DNA from: Pedobacter sp. PLR
GTDB lineage: Bacteria; Bacteroidota; Bacteroidia; Sphingobacteriales; Sphingobacteriaceae
Assembly: GCF_026239675.1 (NCBI RefSeq)
Contig: NZ_JAPIVQ010000003.1
Location: 434,001-498,000 of the forward strand
Length of the DNA: 64,000 bases
Direction: 5' to 3'
Of the stretch, positions 18,672 through 27,516 are shown piece by piece (position 1 is the first letter of the stretch; each line of letters begins with the position of its first letter). The position numbers were made by a program, and so were the translations under genes. A model generated the notes under the pieces. It saw nothing but the letters and a program-made list of their open reading frames with translations, did no database searches and was not told the DNA's origin.

Positions 18672-18842
18672 TGCTGGTCGGTTTTTATGCTTTGTTTTTA
18701 AACAACAATCCTACAATAATAAATGTTCGTGTTGATGTTTTATTGAATAATATCATTTTTATCAAATAATGTCATTATTAGATAATCTATTTGCGGTTTT
18801 ATTTTGTAGATTCGGTTCATACACGCTAAAACAAATGAAACT

Positions 18843-19604
18843 ATGAGAAAATTAACAATGGTATTATCATTATTGGTAATATTTGCTTCCTGTAAAAAGG
18901 AATCAGCTGAGCTTGATACTGAGGTTAAGCCTGAACCAAAGCCAGAAATAGAGGACGCCTCTGCCTGGGGGCGTGTCTCATTTATGGTAGATGGAAAATT
19001 ATTTACCAATTACAATGAAGCGGACAAAAGTATATCTTATTCAAAAGGTACTGGCAATAGTGGAGCGAATTTAAAAGAAACAACCAAAGACAAAAAATGG
19101 ACGGTAATGTCAAATGGAAAGTATTGGGCTGGTCATCCTGATTCTTTACAGTATTCTAAGTATTTTGAGACTTCGATGGGCCAGTCTGGAGCTTCAATTA
19201 AAGTCTCTTTTATAAAGAAATATGCAAAAAGGGAAATGGATTCCGGCATATCTATTTATTATGCTAAAAGTGACTTTGACTTGTATAAAAACACCAGTCC
19301 AAAATTTGCATTAGATTTTGAAAGAGAGAATGATCAGGAAGGTGTTGCCATAGAGATTAGTTTGCCAAATTCTGTCACACTCACTTCTTATAGCCCAATA
19401 ATCCTGGGTAAGAAATCATCCTTAACGGCAGAAAGCCATAGTAATTCTACGTTCAAAATACTGAAAGCGGAACGTATTAAAGGCACCAAAACAATCGAAC
19501 TGGAACTGAGTTTCGAAGGAGATTTATTTGATAAAAATGAGAAACCTGTAAAGGTTACCAGGTGTTCTGCAAAATTCCAGCTAAGGGAAGGTGATATGTG
19601 GTAA
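18843..19604 (+). CDS. Lipoprotein of unknown function
   Basis: The protein has 253 residues. The lipobox is FASCKKE with the modified cysteine at residue 17. A short acidic proline linker (EVKPEPKPEIEDAS) follows, then a beta-rich body starting 'WGRVSFMVDGKLFTNYNEADKS'. That opening resembles the beta-sandwich lipoproteins of Bacteroidota (DUF6252-like), but I would not assert a family. It is a single-gene unit facing away from the Crp/Fnr gene. The location would be the inner leaflet of the outer membrane or the cell surface. Confidence 0.7.
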   Translation: MRKLTMVLSLLVIFASCKKESAELDTEVKPEPKPEIEDASAWGRVSFMVDGKLFTNYNEADKSISYSKGTGNSGANLKETTKDKKWTVMSNGKYWAGHPDSLQYSKYFETSMGQSGASIKVSFIKKYAKREMDSGISIYYAKSDFDLYKNTSPKFALDFERENDQEGVAIEISLPNSVTLTSYSPIILGKKSSLTAESHSNSTFKILKAERIKGTKTIELELSFEGDLFDKNEKPVKVTRCSAKFQLREGDMW

Positions 19605-19742
19605 GGCATTTGAATCTTTTTTTAAGGACGCAAATGCCCCTTTCTTTTGTCTTGTTTGCCCCATAATAACCAGACTAATTTGCGGAACTTAGTGTAGTTG
19701 AAAAGATGATCAAATTATATTCATAATTTAAAAATCAAGAAA

Positions 19743-20147
19743 ATGGCAGCATCAAAGAATCCATTTGGATGGACAGAAATTTATGTGGAAGATATGGCAA
19801 GAGCCCAAAAATTCTACGAAACAGTATTGGCAGTGAAATTGGAACCTTTGCCTGTGCCAGCTGGCATGGACATAGACGGCGAAGATTCTTATGAAATGGT
19901 ATCTTTTCCGGGGGAAATGGCCGCTCCGGGAACTAGTGGGGCGCTGGTAAAATCATCGATGTTCAAACCTGGTTTGGGTGGTACGCTGGTTTACTTTAGC
20001 TGCGAAGACTGTGCAACAGAAATATCCAGAGTAGTATCGGCAGGAGGAAAATTGCTGAATGATAAAATGTCGATTGGAGAATACGGTTTCTGTGGCGTAG
20101 GTATGGATACTGAAGGCAATGCCATCGGATTCCATTCTATGAAATAA
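19743..20147 (+). CDS. VOC/glyoxalase-like protein
   Basis: The protein has 134 residues built of two beta-alpha-beta-beta-beta units. The first is 'PFGWTEIYVEDMARAQKFYETVLAVKL' (about 7-33). The second begins 'GGTLVYFSCEDCATEISRVVSAGGKLL', and the chain ends with 'DTEGNAIGFHSMK', the usual end of this subgroup. The metal ligands of true glyoxalase I are not all present (W10 and Y82 replace histidines). This subgroup, often labelled lactoylglutathione lyase-like, therefore may not be catalytic. It is a single gene with a strong terminator. Confidence 0.8.
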   Translation: MAASKNPFGWTEIYVEDMARAQKFYETVLAVKLEPLPVPAGMDIDGEDSYEMVSFPGEMAAPGTSGALVKSSMFKPGLGGTLVYFSCEDCATEISRVVSAGGKLLNDKMSIGEYGFCGVGMDTEGNAIGFHSMK

Positions 20148-20171
20148 AACCTGGAATTCCAGTAAAACAAA

Positions 20172-20204
20172 ACAGGGCCTTCCGTTAAAGAAGGCCCTGT
20201 TTTT
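20172..20204. terminator. Bidirectional intrinsic terminator
   Basis: An 11-bp perfect stem ACAGGGCCTTC/GAAGGCCCTGT is flanked by T-runs on both strands. It serves the VOC gene and the convergent amidohydrolase gene. Confidence 0.9.
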
Positions 20205-20220
20205 GTAAATAAAAAATGTT

Positions 20221-21957
20221 TTATATTTTCTGTTTGTAAACCGACTTTCCTTCTTTAATCGTTTCGCTTACTTTAATGTCCTTAATTTTTAAAGGATCAA
20301 TCGTGGTAGGATCCTGATCAAGAATCACCAAATCGGCAAGTTTACCTACTTTTAAAGAACCTTTACGGTCTTGTTCCTGATACTGATAAGCTGCATTGAT
20401 GGTGATTGCTTTTAAAGCTTCCAGTGGAGTTATTTTCTCATCCGGTCCTAATATCCTTCCCGATTGAGTTCTTCTGTTTACGGCAGCGTATACTGCGGTT
20501 AACAAATCAGGAGGTGTAACAGGTGCATCATGGTGAATGGTGAAAGTAATTCCTGCTTTTCTGGCAGAGTTTGCCGGACTTAAGAACTGGCTTCTTTCCG
20601 GGCCAAATACGCTGGTATAATGCCAATCGCCCCATATATAAACATGCGTAGAGAAATAAGAAGGGATCACGCCTACATCTTTTATCTTTTGAATATGATC
20701 CGGGCGACTATTCTGCACGTGAATCAAGGTCGCACGCATATCAGGTTTGTAAACGCCTTCGTCTTTTAATTTTTTAAATGCACCAAGGGCCTGATCAATC
20801 GCTGCATCACCATTTACGTGTAACTGCGCAGTAAATCCATGTTGGAAAACATTTTTCAAGCCATTGTACAAATACTCATCGGTATAAATCGGAGATCCTT
20901 TGTAGTCCTTACCACGACCTTCCGGTGGAACCACATAAGGAATCGTTAACCAGGCTGTTTTTCCTTGCGGAGAACCATCACAGGAGAACTTAAATCCACC
21001 CAATTTTAAACGATCAGTATATTTCATGAATTCCGGTTTAAACGATTCCAGCTTATCCTTGTACATATCATAATCAGGGAAATAAACCACATCGGCTACC
21101 AGTAGTTTTTTCGCTGCTGCTTCTTTTAAAAGCGGCACACTTTCACCCATTGTTCTGCCATCACAAATCGTGGTTTGTCCATATTTTAACCATTCTTCCT
21201 GCGCTTTCATCAGGTTTTGCATGGCCTGAGATTCTTCTCCGGCTTTTACTTTAGGTACCGGCATTTTCTTAATCAATTCATTTAAAGCCATGAAATTGGC
21301 ATTCTCTTCCAGTTTCCCGTTTAGCTTTCCGGTTTTTTTATCGCGGCCGTAATGTCCACCAGGAGGATCTTTAACGGTTTCTGTAATGCCCAGAAATTTA
21401 AGCATGGCGGTGTTCACCACACTCACGTGACCAGAAGCATGTAAGGCTAAAATAGGGTGAGTATCGGAAATTACATCCATTTCCGCCAATGTTGGATTGG
21501 TATGTTCCACCATCAATGCATCGTCATAACCATTACCCAATAATGGCATATCTGCTGGCATCGGATGGTCTGCAATGTATTTTTTGATGGTTTTCTGCAT
21601 ATCCGGAATCGAATTTACCGTTCCGTAAGGGGCAGCAGCAAGGTCGATGGCCGACTCCATACCAGCTCTGGAAGTCAGGTGGCCATGTGCATCTATAAAA
21701 CCAGGCATCAACGTTTTTCCCTGAAGGTCATGGACTTCCGTTTTGTCACCAACATATTTATCGGCTTCTGCTTTTTTTCCGGTAAATAAGATTTTACCAT
21801 CCTTCACCACAATGGCTTCTGCGGTAGGTTCCGCATCCTCCATGGTTAAAATAGGGCCACCAAAGTAAATGGCATCGCCCTGATCGCCGGTTGTTTTACT
21901 TTGACAGCTCAACAAAAGCGCTGAAACGAGCAGTTGGAAATAGTATTTTTTCTTCAT
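20221..21957 (-). CDS. Amidohydrolase-family lipoprotein (YtcJ-like)
   Basis: The protein has 578 residues. A lipoprotein signal has its cysteine at residue 18 (LLSCQSK). The amidohydrolase barrel starts with the metal-binding HxH 'GFIDAHGHLTS' (H91, H93). Further conserved parts are 'QLHVNGDAAIDQAL' near residue 378 and 'HHDAPVTPP' near 475. The family (Amidohydro_3, YtcJ/NfdA type) hydrolyses C-N bonds of amides or N-formyl compounds with a metal; the substrate here is unknown. It is exported and lipid-anchored. The DUF2625 gene lies about 60 bp upstream in the same direction and may be co-transcribed. Confidence 0.85.
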   Translation of the reverse strand: MKKKYYFQLLVSALLLSCQSKTTGDQGDAIYFGGPILTMEDAEPTAEAIVVKDGKILFTGKKAEADKYVGDKTEVHDLQGKTLMPGFIDAHGHLTSRAGMESAIDLAAAPYGTVNSIPDMQKTIKKYIADHPMPADMPLLGNGYDDALMVEHTNPTLAEMDVISDTHPILALHASGHVSVVNTAMLKFLGITETVKDPPGGHYGRDKKTGKLNGKLEENANFMALNELIKKMPVPKVKAGEESQAMQNLMKAQEEWLKYGQTTICDGRTMGESVPLLKEAAAKKLLVADVVYFPDYDMYKDKLESFKPEFMKYTDRLKLGGFKFSCDGSPQGKTAWLTIPYVVPPEGRGKDYKGSPIYTDEYLYNGLKNVFQHGFTAQLHVNGDAAIDQALGAFKKLKDEGVYKPDMRATLIHVQNSRPDHIQKIKDVGVIPSYFSTHVYIWGDWHYTSVFGPERSQFLSPANSARKAGITFTIHHDAPVTPPDLLTAVYAAVNRRTQSGRILGPDEKITPLEALKAITINAAYQYQEQDRKGSLKVGKLADLVILDQDPTTIDPLKIKDIKVSETIKEGKSVYKQKI

Positions 21958-22020
21958 AATGTATATTTATTTAACACAGGTATTGCTTAATAGCTATACA
22001 TTCTTTGAAGATCAATTGTT

Positions 22021-22788
22021 TTAATGTTTTTCAATTACCCCTGTAGGGTTTAATTCCTTCTGTTTATTGAGGTTAAATTTATAAAGCTCTTCTGTGGATA
22101 CCAGCTTCCTGGACACCTTTTCTATATCCATTCCGGCTTCCGACCATAGGTAAGGTCTGAAACTGTAGGATTTGTTGCCGTCCAGATTGGCAATAAACTG
22201 ATCCCAGGTAGACCACCTTAATCCTTTGTAGAAATCTGAAAGATCACCGTTAAAACAGAACTGAAGAAACTCAGTGTAGCCTAAGCCTAAAGACTCCCAT
22301 TTCAGACTGTTTGGCGCCAGATAGTACACGCTTTTTAGATCAGCACCGAAAGCACCGTAATTGATGGCAAAAAAACCGCCTATCGCATCATCCGCGATCA
22401 GGGTGAAATCAGGTTGCTCTCCAAATTCTTTGATGGTTTTTCCTTTATTCCAATCCGGTACAGAACGACTCAGTTTCGCACTTCCCGAACCTAAAATTCT
22501 TAACCAGCCATTGTCGATCATGATCCCGCCAGTGTGGTAAATAACTGCTCCTAAGGTCGCATAGGTAGATACCTGAGCATGGTATAAGGCCGTTTTAGCA
22601 AGCGCCGTGTCACATTCCAATACCTGAACTTTATTTTTAGCAGAATCCAGCCATTTTTGAACCAGAGGCCATGCCGGATCAGTGGTATTGATTAATTCAT
22701 CCGCAGTCTTCATTTTATTTTGTGCAAAACCGGTTATAGAAAAAAGAGTCAGACCGATGATGAAGGCGGTTTTTAGGATGCTTTTCAT
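22021..22788 (-). CDS. DUF2625 secreted protein
   Basis: The protein has 255 residues with a signal peptide (1-22, ending GFAQ). The body, with 'LINTTDPAWPLVQKWL', 'ATLGAVIYHTGGIMIDNGWLRILG' and 'GGFFAINYGAF', is typical of DUF2625. Its biochemical role is not known. Related proteins in other bacteria are cytoplasmic, and this one carries an export signal. It reads in the same direction as the amidohydrolase downstream (64 bp apart). Confidence 0.8.
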   Translation of the reverse strand: MKSILKTAFIIGLTLFSITGFAQNKMKTADELINTTDPAWPLVQKWLDSAKNKVQVLECDTALAKTALYHAQVSTYATLGAVIYHTGGIMIDNGWLRILGSGSAKLSRSVPDWNKGKTIKEFGEQPDFTLIADDAIGGFFAINYGAFGADLKSVYYLAPNSLKWESLGLGYTEFLQFCFNGDLSDFYKGLRWSTWDQFIANLDGNKSYSFRPYLWSEAGMDIEKVSRKLVSTEELYKFNLNKQKELNPTGVIEKH

Positions 22789-22931
22789 AGCTTATCAATA
22801 ATTTTTGTCAAAGATAAGCGGTTAAAATCAAATCTGATCGATTCGAAGGATTTTCTTATAAGGAAAAAATTGAAGGATGGGTGAATCTTTTTAAATTTCT
22901 TTCAAATGGGTATAAAATAGTGTTGGTACTG

Positions 22932-23068
22932 GTCGGGAAGAGCCTTACTTTGAGTTAGGGTTGGTTAAAGGTATGGATAGGGTTCGGATAGGCAGGAGCA
23001 CAGCAAAGTTAGAGCAACCGTTACTGAACCTATACCATACCCTATCCGAAGATGCCGTTCTTCCCGAC
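22932..23068. repeat. Imperfect inverted-repeat element (REP/BIME- or MITE-like)
   Basis: Outer arms GTCGGGAAG (22932-22940) and CTTCCCGAC (23060-23068) enclose inner arms: GGTATGGATAGGGTTCGG from 22970 and GAACCTATACCATACCC from 23026. The string TTCGGATAGG at 22983-22992 pairs with CCTATCCGAA at 23041-23050. The arms contain internally repeated GGATAGG/CCTATCC words, so two alternative folds exist. It is GC-richer than its surroundings and lies in an otherwise empty 406-bp gap between divergent genes. It looks like a dispersed extragenic palindrome. Only one copy is in this window. Confidence 0.6.
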
Positions 23069-23194
23069 TACAACCCGAGCACTTCCCCGACACGTCTATT
23101 TTGATCCTTATTTCTACTCAACACCCGAAATAAATACTTTATTTTAATACTGGCCAGATATTTGATTGTTGTTAAACGAAAAATTTAAGATTCT

Positions 23195-24823
23195 ATGATG
23201 ATAAATCAGAAGAAAAAGCTTAAAAGAACTGTTTCGCTGGTCAAAATCCTGGCGAAATATGGATTCGGGGAATTGTTGAACTATACCAATCATGACAACA
23301 ACAATGAGTACGCTTCCTTAACGGTTTATGAGCGGATCCGTATGACTTTAGAAGAGCTTGGTCCCACCTATGTGAAATTCGGACAGGCATTTAGTATCAG
23401 AGAAGATCTTTTACCAAAAGAAATGATTGTCGAATTGCAAAAGCTACAGGATAATGTGGAGGCAAAGCCAATTGCAGTAAGAACCTTACTTAGTGAAGAT
23501 CTGAACATAGATCCTGAAGCTTATTTTTTACATATCGACGAAATACCTTTTGCCTCGGCTTCCATTTCTCAGGTCTATAAAGCTACCCTGATTACCGGAG
23601 AAGACGTTATTTTGAAAATTAAACGGCCTGGTATCCGTGAGGTTGTGACCTCGGATATGTTGATCATGAAAGACATCGCCAAATTATTAATCAGCTATAG
23701 CGATGTATTCCGGCGGATTAATCTGGTGGAAGTACTGGAAGCCTTTGAAAAATCTATTTTTCATGAACTTTCTTTTGTGAATGAGCTGGATAACATTGAA
23801 CGCTTTTCCAGAAACTTTAAAGGACAGCGGTCGATTTACCTCGCTAAAGTGTTTCCGGAGCTTTCAAATGATAATATCCTTTGTATGGAATTTATTGAAG
23901 GAGCTAAAATTACTGATAAGCAAGCGATCATCCGGATGGAGCTGAAACCCGCTCAGATTGCAGAAAACGGATTGGATTTATACCTGGTACAAGTTCTGGA
24001 ACATGGTTTTTTTCATGCCGACCCACATCCGGGGAATTTGATCGTCTTGCAAAGTGGACAAATTGCCTTTATTGATTTCGGTTCTATGGGCAGTATGATG
24101 CCGATTGAAAAAGAAATGCTGGAAGATTTTATCTCCCATTTTATGGCTCAGGATGCGAGAAGGCTGATCATGACGCTCAAAAGAATGGCGCTTCGCTTTA
24201 ACGTAAAGGATGAAAACCAACTGGAACGTGATATTCATGGTTTCTTTAACCTGTTGGAAGGAGCCTCACTTCAGGAAATGGACATCAAAGAGGTGCTCAC
24301 AAAATTCTCTGCAATCCTGAATCAGAACGAAATCCTGATGCCTGATCACCTTTATTTATTGGTTCGTGGTATCGTACTGATTGAAGGAATTGGAAGAGCG
24401 CTGGTTCCGGATTTGAATATTGTAGAGAGTTTACGCCCGTATATCCTGAAAATCGCACTGCGGAAACTCAGTCCCGATGAAATGAAAAAGAATGCATTAA
24501 ATCTGCTGAGAACATTGACGGAAGCGATGAAAACCATGCCGGAAGAATTCCAATCGGTTTTAAGCAAACTAAATAATGGTGAATTAAAGGTGATTCAGGA
24601 AGTGCCACAACTGGAACGTACCAGAAAAATGATGGGCAGCCTGATGAACAGGTTAATCATGGCATTACTCTTATCTGGTTTATTGATCGGGTCTGCAATT
24701 CTCATCTCCGCAGACCGGCCACCAAAATTCCATGGAATGCCTGTGATTGCAGTCATCGGATTATTACTCAGTTTTATCCTTGCCTTCTGCATTTTTGTTC
24801 CCCTGATTTTTAGGAAGAAGTAA
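23195..24823 (+). CDS. UbiB/AarF (ABC1) family atypical protein kinase
   Basis: The protein has 542 residues. The family signatures are the N-terminal KxGQ-like motif 'LGPTYVKFGQAFSIREDLLP' (about 52-71), the alanine-rich loop 'PFASASISQVYKA', a lysine in 'VILKIKRPGI', the catalytic 'HGFFHADPHPGNL' (about 270-282) and the metal-binding 'FIDFGSMG'. Two C-terminal membrane helices lie at about 490-510 and 518-538. UbiB proteins are membrane-bound ATPases needed for quinone synthesis or lipid homeostasis. In a menaquinone user the role is less clear. It is a single-gene unit. Confidence 0.9.
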   Translation: MMINQKKKLKRTVSLVKILAKYGFGELLNYTNHDNNNEYASLTVYERIRMTLEELGPTYVKFGQAFSIREDLLPKEMIVELQKLQDNVEAKPIAVRTLLSEDLNIDPEAYFLHIDEIPFASASISQVYKATLITGEDVILKIKRPGIREVVTSDMLIMKDIAKLLISYSDVFRRINLVEVLEAFEKSIFHELSFVNELDNIERFSRNFKGQRSIYLAKVFPELSNDNILCMEFIEGAKITDKQAIIRMELKPAQIAENGLDLYLVQVLEHGFFHADPHPGNLIVLQSGQIAFIDFGSMGSMMPIEKEMLEDFISHFMAQDARRLIMTLKRMALRFNVKDENQLERDIHGFFNLLEGASLQEMDIKEVLTKFSAILNQNEILMPDHLYLLVRGIVLIEGIGRALVPDLNIVESLRPYILKIALRKLSPDEMKKNALNLLRTLTEAMKTMPEEFQSVLSKLNNGELKVIQEVPQLERTRKMMGSLMNRLIMALLLSGLLIGSAILISADRPPKFHGMPVIAVIGLLLSFILAFCIFVPLIFRKK

Positions 24824-25028
24824 AATAGAGCTGCTGTAACTGCCGGGAATATGCTGCTGCCCCTGACGCGAATTTTTGTCAGAAAAATGAAAATCTGACA
24901 CTTTTATTCTCTTTTTATTTTGTTTTTGCCCTTTGGTATACCTCTTGATAAGTTTTAAATGAACTATATTTTTGGTTTCAATAAACTATTCTGTTTTTTT
25001 TTACTAAAAAGAAAGGAGGATTTTCTAC

Positions 25029-25235
25029 ATGCTAAAGAAGTTCCGAAATGAAAAGTATAAAAACGGCTTGACCACTCATGTGGGCGATTTTCTGGAATCT
25101 TTGCTCAATGATGTGGCGATTTCTGCAATAAAATCGGCTCCTCAGCTGCCGGTAACGAGCACTGGTTCAGTCTTAAAGGATGAGCTCACTGCCATGGCAG
25201 GCGATTGTGATCAGGCAAATCCGCATAAAGCATAA
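25029..25235 (+). CDS. Small protein of unknown function with a strong Shine-Dalgarno
   Basis: The product has 68 residues. A basic N-terminus (MLKKFRNEKYKNGLTTHVGD) is followed by a helix (FLESLLNDVAISAIKSA) and a polar tail. No domain or signal peptide is recognised. The ATG is preceded by AAAGGAGGA (25012-25020) with 8 bases of spacing, a near-perfect ribosome-binding site that is unusual in this phylum. That site is the main evidence for translation. It lies 205 bp after the UbiB gene and 160 bp before the HdeD-like gene. Confidence 0.55.
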   Translation: MLKKFRNEKYKNGLTTHVGDFLESLLNDVAISAIKSAPQLPVTSTGSVLKDELTAMAGDCDQANPHKA

Positions 25236-25395
25236 ACATTTTTAGAGATTTTTTGTTGTCCTCATAATCGTGTCTTTATGATGGATAACGCTTTCATATA
25301 CTTGCCATATTATATTGGTTAATGGATTTGATGGATTCGACATAAAAATGAAACGGGTAACAGAGACATCAAATTTTAAATATAAAATCAATACT

Positions 25396-25956
25396 ATGGA
25401 AACACAAGTTTTAGGAAGCATCAGAAAGACGGTTAAATATTGGTATTTACTGGCCTTATTGGGCGTAGCCTTAATTTTAGTCGGCGTTTGGGTGTTTATG
25501 ACCCCTTTGGCATCTTACATTACCCTTTCTATGTTGTTTGCGGTAACTTTTCTTTTTACCGGAATCATGGAACTGGTATATGCGATTTCCAATCGTAAAT
25601 CGCTCGATAACTGGGGCTGGTCGCTGGCCGGTGGTATAGTCGATTTATTAATTGGTATCATGTTGGTCGCAAACCCACAAATTTCCTTATTGGTTCTTCC
25701 GTTCTATGTTGGTTTTGCCATCTTATTCCGTTCGATTATGGCCATAGGCTGGTCGATAGAGCTTAAAAAACAAAAAGTTGAAAGCTGGGGTAGCTTATTA
25801 GGGATCGGTATCATAGGTTTGATTTTTTCTTTCATCATGCTTTGGAATCCGATTTTTGCAGGGATGACGATTGTTTTCTATACTGCCGCATCATTTATTG
25901 TGATCGGAGTTTTTCAGGTTTATCTTTCGTTAAGATTGAAAAAACTGAAAGACTAA
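25396..25956 (+). CDS. HdeD-family membrane protein
   Basis: About 186 residues from METQVLGSIRKTVKYWYLLA. The frame extends upstream to a TTG at 25315, but the family alignment and a candidate TATACTTG box near 25300 favour the ATG at 25396. Six membrane helices are visible in three pairs, with 'YITLSMLFAVTFLFTGIMELVYAI', 'SLAGGIVDLLIGIMLVANPQ' and 'FYTAASFIVIGVFQVYLSLRLKKLK' being typical DUF308/HdeD repeats. HdeD in E. coli is linked to acid and membrane stress. The role here is unknown. Confidence 0.8.
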   Translation: METQVLGSIRKTVKYWYLLALLGVALILVGVWVFMTPLASYITLSMLFAVTFLFTGIMELVYAISNRKSLDNWGWSLAGGIVDLLIGIMLVANPQISLLVLPFYVGFAILFRSIMAIGWSIELKKQKVESWGSLLGIGIIGLIFSFIMLWNPIFAGMTIVFYTAASFIVIGVFQVYLSLRLKKLKD

Positions 25957-25978
25957 TTATTATCTAAAAAACATTCAT

Positions 25979-26155
25979 TTGGCCTACTGTGGGAATACTT
26001 TAGAAGATTTCGCAGGGAGGCTGTATAATTTTAGGGAACCATCAGGTTATAAAAAAACCATTCAAGGGAATGGTTTTCATTTGATTAGTACCGATTACTA
26101 TGAAACCCATGTATTCAGATCGGGCTATAGTTATAAATTTTACTCTTTAAAATAA
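25979..26155 (+). pseudogene. Short coding-like fragment without a proper start
   Basis: A frame open from 25949 to a stop at 26155 reads LAYCGNTLEDFAGRLYNFRE...THVFRSGYSYKFYSLK. Its amino-acid composition looks like real protein (many aromatics, balanced charges), but there is no ATG; only a TTG at 25979 could start it. It is probably the 3' end of a lost gene. Its stop overlaps the terminator stem that follows. No family is recognised. Confidence 0.3.
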
Positions 26156-26185
26156 GGTTGGAAAAATTGATTCCCAACCTTATTT
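26150..26185. terminator. Bidirectional intrinsic terminator
   Basis: A perfect 12-bp stem AAATAAGGTTGG/CCAACCTTATTT lies downstream of the leftward YceI gene. Confidence 0.8.
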
Positions 26186-26190
26186 TGATG

Positions 26191-26772
26191 TTATTTCTGT
26201 ACAAACTCAGTGTTTGCAGTTAAAGCAACTTCTTCACCTAACATTGCCGCACCGTATTTGCTGCCAAAGTTAAAATCAGCTCTTTTGATCGTGCCTGTCA
26301 CTTTGAAACCAGCAGTTGGTTTTTTAGACATTGGATTAGTGGTTACGCCTCTTAAAACTGCATCTAAAGTAACGGCTTTAGTTACACCATGGAAAGTAAG
26401 GTTACCAGCAACTTTGTATTTGTTACCGCCAACTTTCTTAACTGAAGTACTTTTGAAAGTTAATGTTGGAAATTTAGCTGCATCAAAAAAGTCTTCACCT
26501 TTCAAGTGGCCATCTCTTTGGTCATTGTCAGTGTTTACAGAGTTTACATCCGCAGTTAAAGTAATCACTGCATCAGAGAAATCTGGTTTCGAAGAAACGA
26601 TAGTAGACTGGAATTTTTTGAAAGATCCTTCTACATCAGAGATCATCATGTGCGTGATTTCAAAACCTATTTTAGAGTGAGATGCATCAGCTTCCCAGGT
26701 CGTTTGTGCATTAGATTTGAAAGAAAAAAGGGTAGTACCTAAGACTACAACAGCTAAGATTAATCTTTTCAT
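26191..26772 (-). CDS. YceI-family periplasmic protein
   Basis: The protein has 193 residues with a signal peptide (1-22, ending SNAQ). The YceI lipocalin-like fold starts 'TTWEADASHSKIGFEITHMMISDVEGSFKKF'. It contains 'LKGEDFFDAAKFPTLTFKS' and 'GNLTFHGVTKAVTLDAVL', both hallmarks of the family. YceI proteins bind polyisoprenoid or other long hydrophobic molecules in the periplasm. It is a single gene read leftward. Confidence 0.93.
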   Translation of the reverse strand: MKRLILAVVVLGTTLFSFKSNAQTTWEADASHSKIGFEITHMMISDVEGSFKKFQSTIVSSKPDFSDAVITLTADVNSVNTDNDQRDGHLKGEDFFDAAKFPTLTFKSTSVKKVGGNKYKVAGNLTFHGVTKAVTLDAVLRGVTTNPMSKKPTAGFKVTGTIKRADFNFGSKYGAAMLGEEVALTANTEFVQK

Positions 26773-26869
26773 TGTTTTATTATTGATGGGTTTTTAAATA
26801 TTTGATGCAAATAGAAGGATTAATTGCAGCATTGTTCTTGACCTATGATAAGAAAAACGAAAAGAGGGA

Positions 26870-27322
26870 TTATTTCTTAGCAAATTTATCGGCAATCAGG
26901 TTTAAATTGATTCCATGTTCCAGGTAAGCTTTCAGCCCATCAAGGACGGTTGTAAAACCACCGCTCGCGCCATTAATTTCTGCCAGTAATTCATCACCAC
27001 TGGTCCGAAAACCGTATTGTTTGATGGTTACGTAGGTAGTTTCCGGACTGGTGGCTTCAAATAAGAACTCTACCGGTGTGGAGTATTGATCCCATTCCAG
27101 AGCGATTTTTTCGTTCGTTATGATCTCTTTCACTAATACTGTGCTGGATACCTTATACATCTCCCATTCCCAGGTCACGCTTTTTCCGGTTTCCAGCTGC
27201 CCACTGCTTTTGGTAAACCAGAAGTTTTTGGTGATTTCCGGGTCAATAAATGCCTGGAAAACGCTGGCAGCAGGTTTTCTGATCAACATTTGCGCTTCTA
27301 CAAAAGGGCCGTTAGTTTTCAT
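26870..27322 (-). CDS. SRPBCC/AHSA1-type ligand-binding protein
   Basis: The protein has 150 residues in the AHSA1 (START-like) fold: 'EAQMLIRKPAASVFQAFIDPEITKNFWFTKSSG' at the start, 'GKSVTWEWEMY' and 'ALEWDQYSTPVEFLFE' in the sheet, and a long C-terminal helix 'TTVLDGLKAYLEHGINLNLI'. Members bind hydrophobic ligands or act as co-chaperone-like domains. A specific function cannot be given. It stands alone and reads away from the ECF sigma gene. Confidence 0.85.
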   Translation of the reverse strand: MKTNGPFVEAQMLIRKPAASVFQAFIDPEITKNFWFTKSSGQLETGKSVTWEWEMYKVSSTVLVKEIITNEKIALEWDQYSTPVEFLFEATSPETTYVTIKQYGFRTSGDELLAEINGASGGFTTVLDGLKAYLEHGINLNLIADKFAKK

Positions 27323-27516
27323 ATGATTTTATTTGAAAGGAGTAAAAGGAGGCTTTTTTTAATAAAAATAGGATTTTATAATTGATCAGAGTTCTCCAAA
27401 CCGGAAATTCTGATTACAAAAGCTGATCGCATGCGCCAATGGCATGAGGCAGAAGGATAAAGTATGATAAAACTACCCTTTTATTTTTATAATTTCGTTC
27501 CGGGGACCTAAATGTA

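Noticed and set aside
22789..23194. RNA gene in the gap at 22,789-23,194
   Set aside because: The palindromic symmetry and duplicated arms fit a repeat element better than a tRNA or riboswitch; no conserved RNA family signature was seen.
26210..26680. 156-codon plus-strand frame
   Set aside because: It is the exact antisense of the YceI gene, whose fold and signal peptide are clear.
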